Notes under the pieces: generated by a model
Database searches by the model: none
The model's input: the letters and a program-made list of their open reading frames with translations, nothing else
What the model was told of the DNA's origin: nothing
Source: CAZAGT01 sp964484515
GTDB lineage: Bacteria; Desulfobacterota; DSM-4660; Desulfatiglandales; HGW-15
Direction of reading: 5' to 3'
Length of the DNA stretch: 6,108 nucleotides
NCBI GenBank assembly: GCA_964484515.1
Contig: CAZAGT010000310.1
Coordinates: 1 to 6,108 of the forward strand
Made by a program: the position numbers and the translations under genes
Shown here: piece by piece, positions 5,975 to 6,108 of the stretch
Numbering within the stretch: position 1 is the first letter of the stretch
Layout: every line of letters begins with the position of its first letter

Positions 5975-6108
5975 GATCCACCGGGAAACGTCATGAAAAG
6001 GGCACTTCAATTTGATAGTTTCAGATGTTTCGACGCGTGTCCGCCGGGCCATGGGGGGTCTCTTTTCAAAAACGAAACGTTACCCGCTCGAACGCTGAAG
6101 AAGCTGCC
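5975..6108 (+). repeat. Right-edge copy of the dispersed repeat, running off the window
   Basis: Bases 6058-6108 are the reverse complement of bases 4-54 at 49 of 51 positions, with no gaps. The match continues inward with lower identity through the CATGG block (about 6041-6057). The inner part 5982-6056 aligns with the central copy at 3153-3081. From ATG 6025 there is an open frame to the window edge (28 codons) whose end reads SFQKRNVTRSNAEEAA, nearly the same as the outward frame of the left copy. It has no visible Shine-Dalgarno, so I list it as repeat rather than as a gene start. Confidence 0.85.

Larger units (their letters stand above)
5564..6024. other. Leader and intergenic region upstream of the GTPase, no gene found
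   Basis: About 460 nt with no convincing coding sequence on either strand. It contains the GTPase ribosome site, a perfect hairpin (5635-5659), a 7-bp inverted pair (TCAAGGG 5732-5738 and CCCTTGA 5764-5770) enclosing AGGGT/ACCCT, a 13-bp inverted repeat (5811/5931), and the inner part of the right-edge repeat from about 5975. I could not identify a good -10/-35 pair for the GTPase gene. The plus-strand open frames here start inside the GTPase gene antisense or lack ribosome sites and protein-like composition. Confidence 0.6.

Overview
The window holds four protein genes, all on the minus strand, and at least three copies of what looks like one dispersed repeat family. It is probably chromosomal sequence from a bacterium. 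A Desulfobacterota-like (deltaproteobacterial) origin is my guess from the style of the proteins and repeats; nothing in the window proves it. I see no rRNA, tRNA, CRISPR array, transposase or phage gene.

Reading in the direction of transcription (right to left): positions 5564-6108 contain no convincing gene. They hold part of a dispersed repeat at the right edge, a 13-bp inverted repeat (5811/5931) and a perfect 11-bp hairpin (5635-5659). Next come a large membrane-anchored GTPase of the dynamin/Era-like kind (3815-5563) and a PaaI-type hotdog thioesterase (3349-3825). Their reading frames overlap by 11 nt, so they almost certainly form one transcription and translation unit. Positions 2981-3348 are a 368-nt spacer filled by two different palindromic elements. 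The spacer ends with a very strong Shine-Dalgarno sequence in front of a cytoplasmic M1 zinc aminopeptidase (497-2980). A small helical protein of unknown function (102-485) starts 11 nt after the aminopeptidase stop and is likely co-translated with it.

The most notable structure is not a gene. The two ends of the window are near-perfect inverted copies of each other: positions 4-54 and 6058-6108 match at 49 of 51 bases. The homology fades inward. A more diverged relative of the inner part lies in the central spacer (3081-3153) and is itself bounded by a 14-bp perfect inverted repeat. Next to it is a separate 143-bp MITE-like palindrome (3181-3323). The outer copies read outward in one open frame with nearly identical translations (SFQKRN-D/V-TRSNAEEAA). 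They could therefore be the starts of two paralogous coding regions, or non-coding mobile or REP-like repeats.

The genes themselves look like housekeeping or accessory metabolism: peptide turnover, acyl-CoA thioester hydrolysis and a membrane GTPase. I found no defence or biosynthetic system.
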